A stretch of 64,000 bases of DNA from Alviniconcha marisindica. Taxonomy: Eukaryota > Mollusca > Gastropoda > Provannidae. The translations under genes were made by a program, and so were the position numbers. Below, one piece after another: positions 1-64,000 of the stretch. Below the pieces are notes generated by a model. The model saw nothing but the letters and a program-made list of their open reading frames with translations. It did no database searches and was not told the DNA's origin. The first letter of the stretch is position 1. Each line of letters opens with the position of its first letter. The stretch covers positions 675,001-739,000 of the forward strand of contig JABMCL010003397.1 in NCBI GenBank assembly GCA_018857735.1. Direction: 5' to 3'.

Positions 1-211
1 AGTCGACACGACAGTGGCGGATATGAGAGGCATTTGACAGGTGAACTCGAAACAAAACGACCCTGCTGTGGAAAGCCCAAAGAAGAACTGAGACGGTTAG
101 GTCTGACCCGAGACGCTGTCAGCACATGTGGACAGCTCCCGCCATTGTTCCATCTTGCTCATGAATGACAGCGGCCGGTGAAAGCACTTCAGTAAAGTGA
201 CAACAAACAAG
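1..211 (+). promoter_or_regulatory. Upstream region / 5' UTR of ABCC4-like gene
   Basis: This is sequence before the chosen start codon. I see no TATA box or other certain promoter element. A short upstream ORF starts at the ATG at 161 (six codons, MNDSGR) and ends at TGA 179-181. That TGA is in frame with the main ATG at 212, so the main protein cannot be extended upstream within this exon. The transcription start is unknown, and part of this stretch could be promoter or a further upstream intron. Confidence 0.5.
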
Positions 212-62614
<62,403 letters not shown>

Positions 62615-64000
62615 GTAAAGGTTGAGGCGGACGGAGGTAAACTGAACGAGGACAGTTCCTTTCTGGACCCGCTGGCCACATGCACCATTTCCTTCCTGTG
62701 CCTTCACTGTCCTTACCTTGTGCAAATTCCAACCTTGTATCTTCTTTGATTTTAGCATCGGGTTCTTCATTTTTTCTGCTACATACACTCCTGTGAGTTC
62801 GCAGGTCTGATTTGGAAGGTGAAAATGTAAACAGAGCTTATATGCATGAATCCGCACATGAAAAGTAATTTACTTACTGTGTAAGTTCCATTTCTGTACA
62901 GTTTTGTTTGCATTGACTGAAAAGAAAACGGGGCTGCTCTTGAAGAAAAGTCTGAGGTTTCTCCTTTTTCTGCCATCATTTTTTGACTGTTTGAGCTTTT
63001 GAAGTGTTTCTGTGTTGTTTGTATGTGTGCTTCTTCACTTCGGATTTGTGCAGTAATTTTTCATGTGCCTCTCTTCATTCAGTGTTAGTCAGACATCATC
63101 TACATGACTAACCTCTTACACCGATCTGTCTGAGCGTGACCTCATTTGTATGTTTGTGACCAGAACTCTTGACATGTGTCCACCTGTCATCTCGTACACT
63201 TGTGTAATTAACCTGTGACCTCGTACATTTGAATGCTTTGGACCCATTGAAATTTGACCTTGTACATGTGTATATCTGTGACCTCACAGTCATACATATG
63301 CATATATGTGTGATGTATTACCTCTTAGTTTGTTAAGTGGGAATTAAACTTGATTGCATTGCAGACAGCTGCTTGGAGGACTTGGGAGAATGCCCCCAGT
63401 TTGATTAATGTGTGTTCAGTATAAACAAAGCAGTCAGTTCCCTTGATTGCATTACTGTGTCACTACAATTCAGAATCAACACACAAAATAAACAAATAAA
63501 AATGGAACAAACGCTAAGCATAATTAATACAAAATACATATATATATATATATATGTGTATTCACTGTCGAGCATGAGACAAACAGAGCAAGCATTATAT
63601 ATAAACAGACACATGCACATGCTAATCTGCATGTTTATTAGAATCAAAAGAAGTCAGACAACCTTATAGTTGACACATTGGTCAGTTAATAACAGCATCG
63701 TGTGTAAGACACTTTGACTGCTGCTAGTGGTGTTTATTTACACATCAGTTAATAACAGCATCCTGTGAGAGAGACTTTAAACCCTACTAGTGGTGTTTAT
63801 TTACACATTAGTCAGTTAATAACAGCATCCTGTGTAAGAGAGGTTGGCTGCTGCTAGTGGTGTTCATTTACACATTAGTCAGTTAATAACATCATCCTGT
63901 GTAGGCACTTGAACTGCTGCTAGTGGTGTTTATTTACACATTAGTCAGTTAATAACTGCATCCTGTGTCAGAGACCTTGGCTGCTGCTAGTGGTGTTTAT
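62615..64000 (+). other. Intron after exon 8F, running off the window
   Basis: Donor gtaaag at 62615. No further exon is seen: neither a seventh exon 8 copy nor the exon entering NBD1. 62620-63680 is unique or weakly repetitive, with an (AT)n at 63537-63556. Confidence 0.85.
63680..64000. repeat. About 66-bp minisatellite, about 5 copies, truncated by window end
   Basis: Unit contains gctgctagtggtgtttattt, acacattagtcagttaataa, cagcatcctgtgtaagagac and ttg. Confidence 0.93.

Overview
This window is eukaryotic. It holds the 5' third of one large intron-rich gene on the + strand, an ABCC4/MRP4-like ABC transporter. The conserved short ABCC N-terminus, GT-AG introns, tRNA-derived SINEs, LINE ORF2 tails, TTAA- and TTA-flanked DNA elements, many (AC)n/(TG)n tracts and an extreme load of intronic minisatellites fit an invertebrate animal. 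A marine mollusc, probably a gastropod, is my best guess, but it is inferred from repeat character and not proven.

Seven constant exons (212-285, 15344-15454, 17161-17287, 18302-18517, 19709-19798, 21010-21173, 21699-21824) join in one open frame. They encode residues 1 to about 302: the cytosolic N-terminus, TM1-TM4 and the intracellular loops of membrane domain 1. The next position in the protein (TM5, extracellular loop 3, TM6 and the start of the linker to NBD1) is present six times, as intact exons at 34084-34333, 39870-40119, 47235-47484, 53108-53357, 57042-57294 and 62365-62614. All six have good splice sites, no internal stop, the same entry phase (one base completes a codon begun in exon 7) and the same exit phase (0). 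Lengths are 250, 250, 250, 250, 253 and 250 nt. Each is 1 modulo 3, so including two, or none, breaks the frame. This is the signature of a mutually exclusive exon cluster that swaps the two helices lining the substrate path. It is the main discovery of the window. A comparable arrangement is known in Drosophila MRP, which has variable internal exons 4 and 8. NBD1, TMD2, NBD2 and any further exon copies lie beyond position 64000.

A second unusual feature is two minisatellites, just before exons 2 and 3, that each arose by tandem duplication of the real 3' splice site plus the first bases of the exon. The true acceptor is the last of about 15 (36-bp unit) and about 17 (74-bp unit) near-identical acceptors. 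Use of the upstream copies would give an early stop.

The rest is intron. It holds about 40 minisatellite arrays, microsatellites, SINE and LINE fragments, a small family of TTAA-flanked MITEs, and two PIF/Harbinger-like elements, one with a matching empty site elsewhere in the window. I found no second protein-coding gene. Most long open frames on either strand are tandem repeats read as protein.
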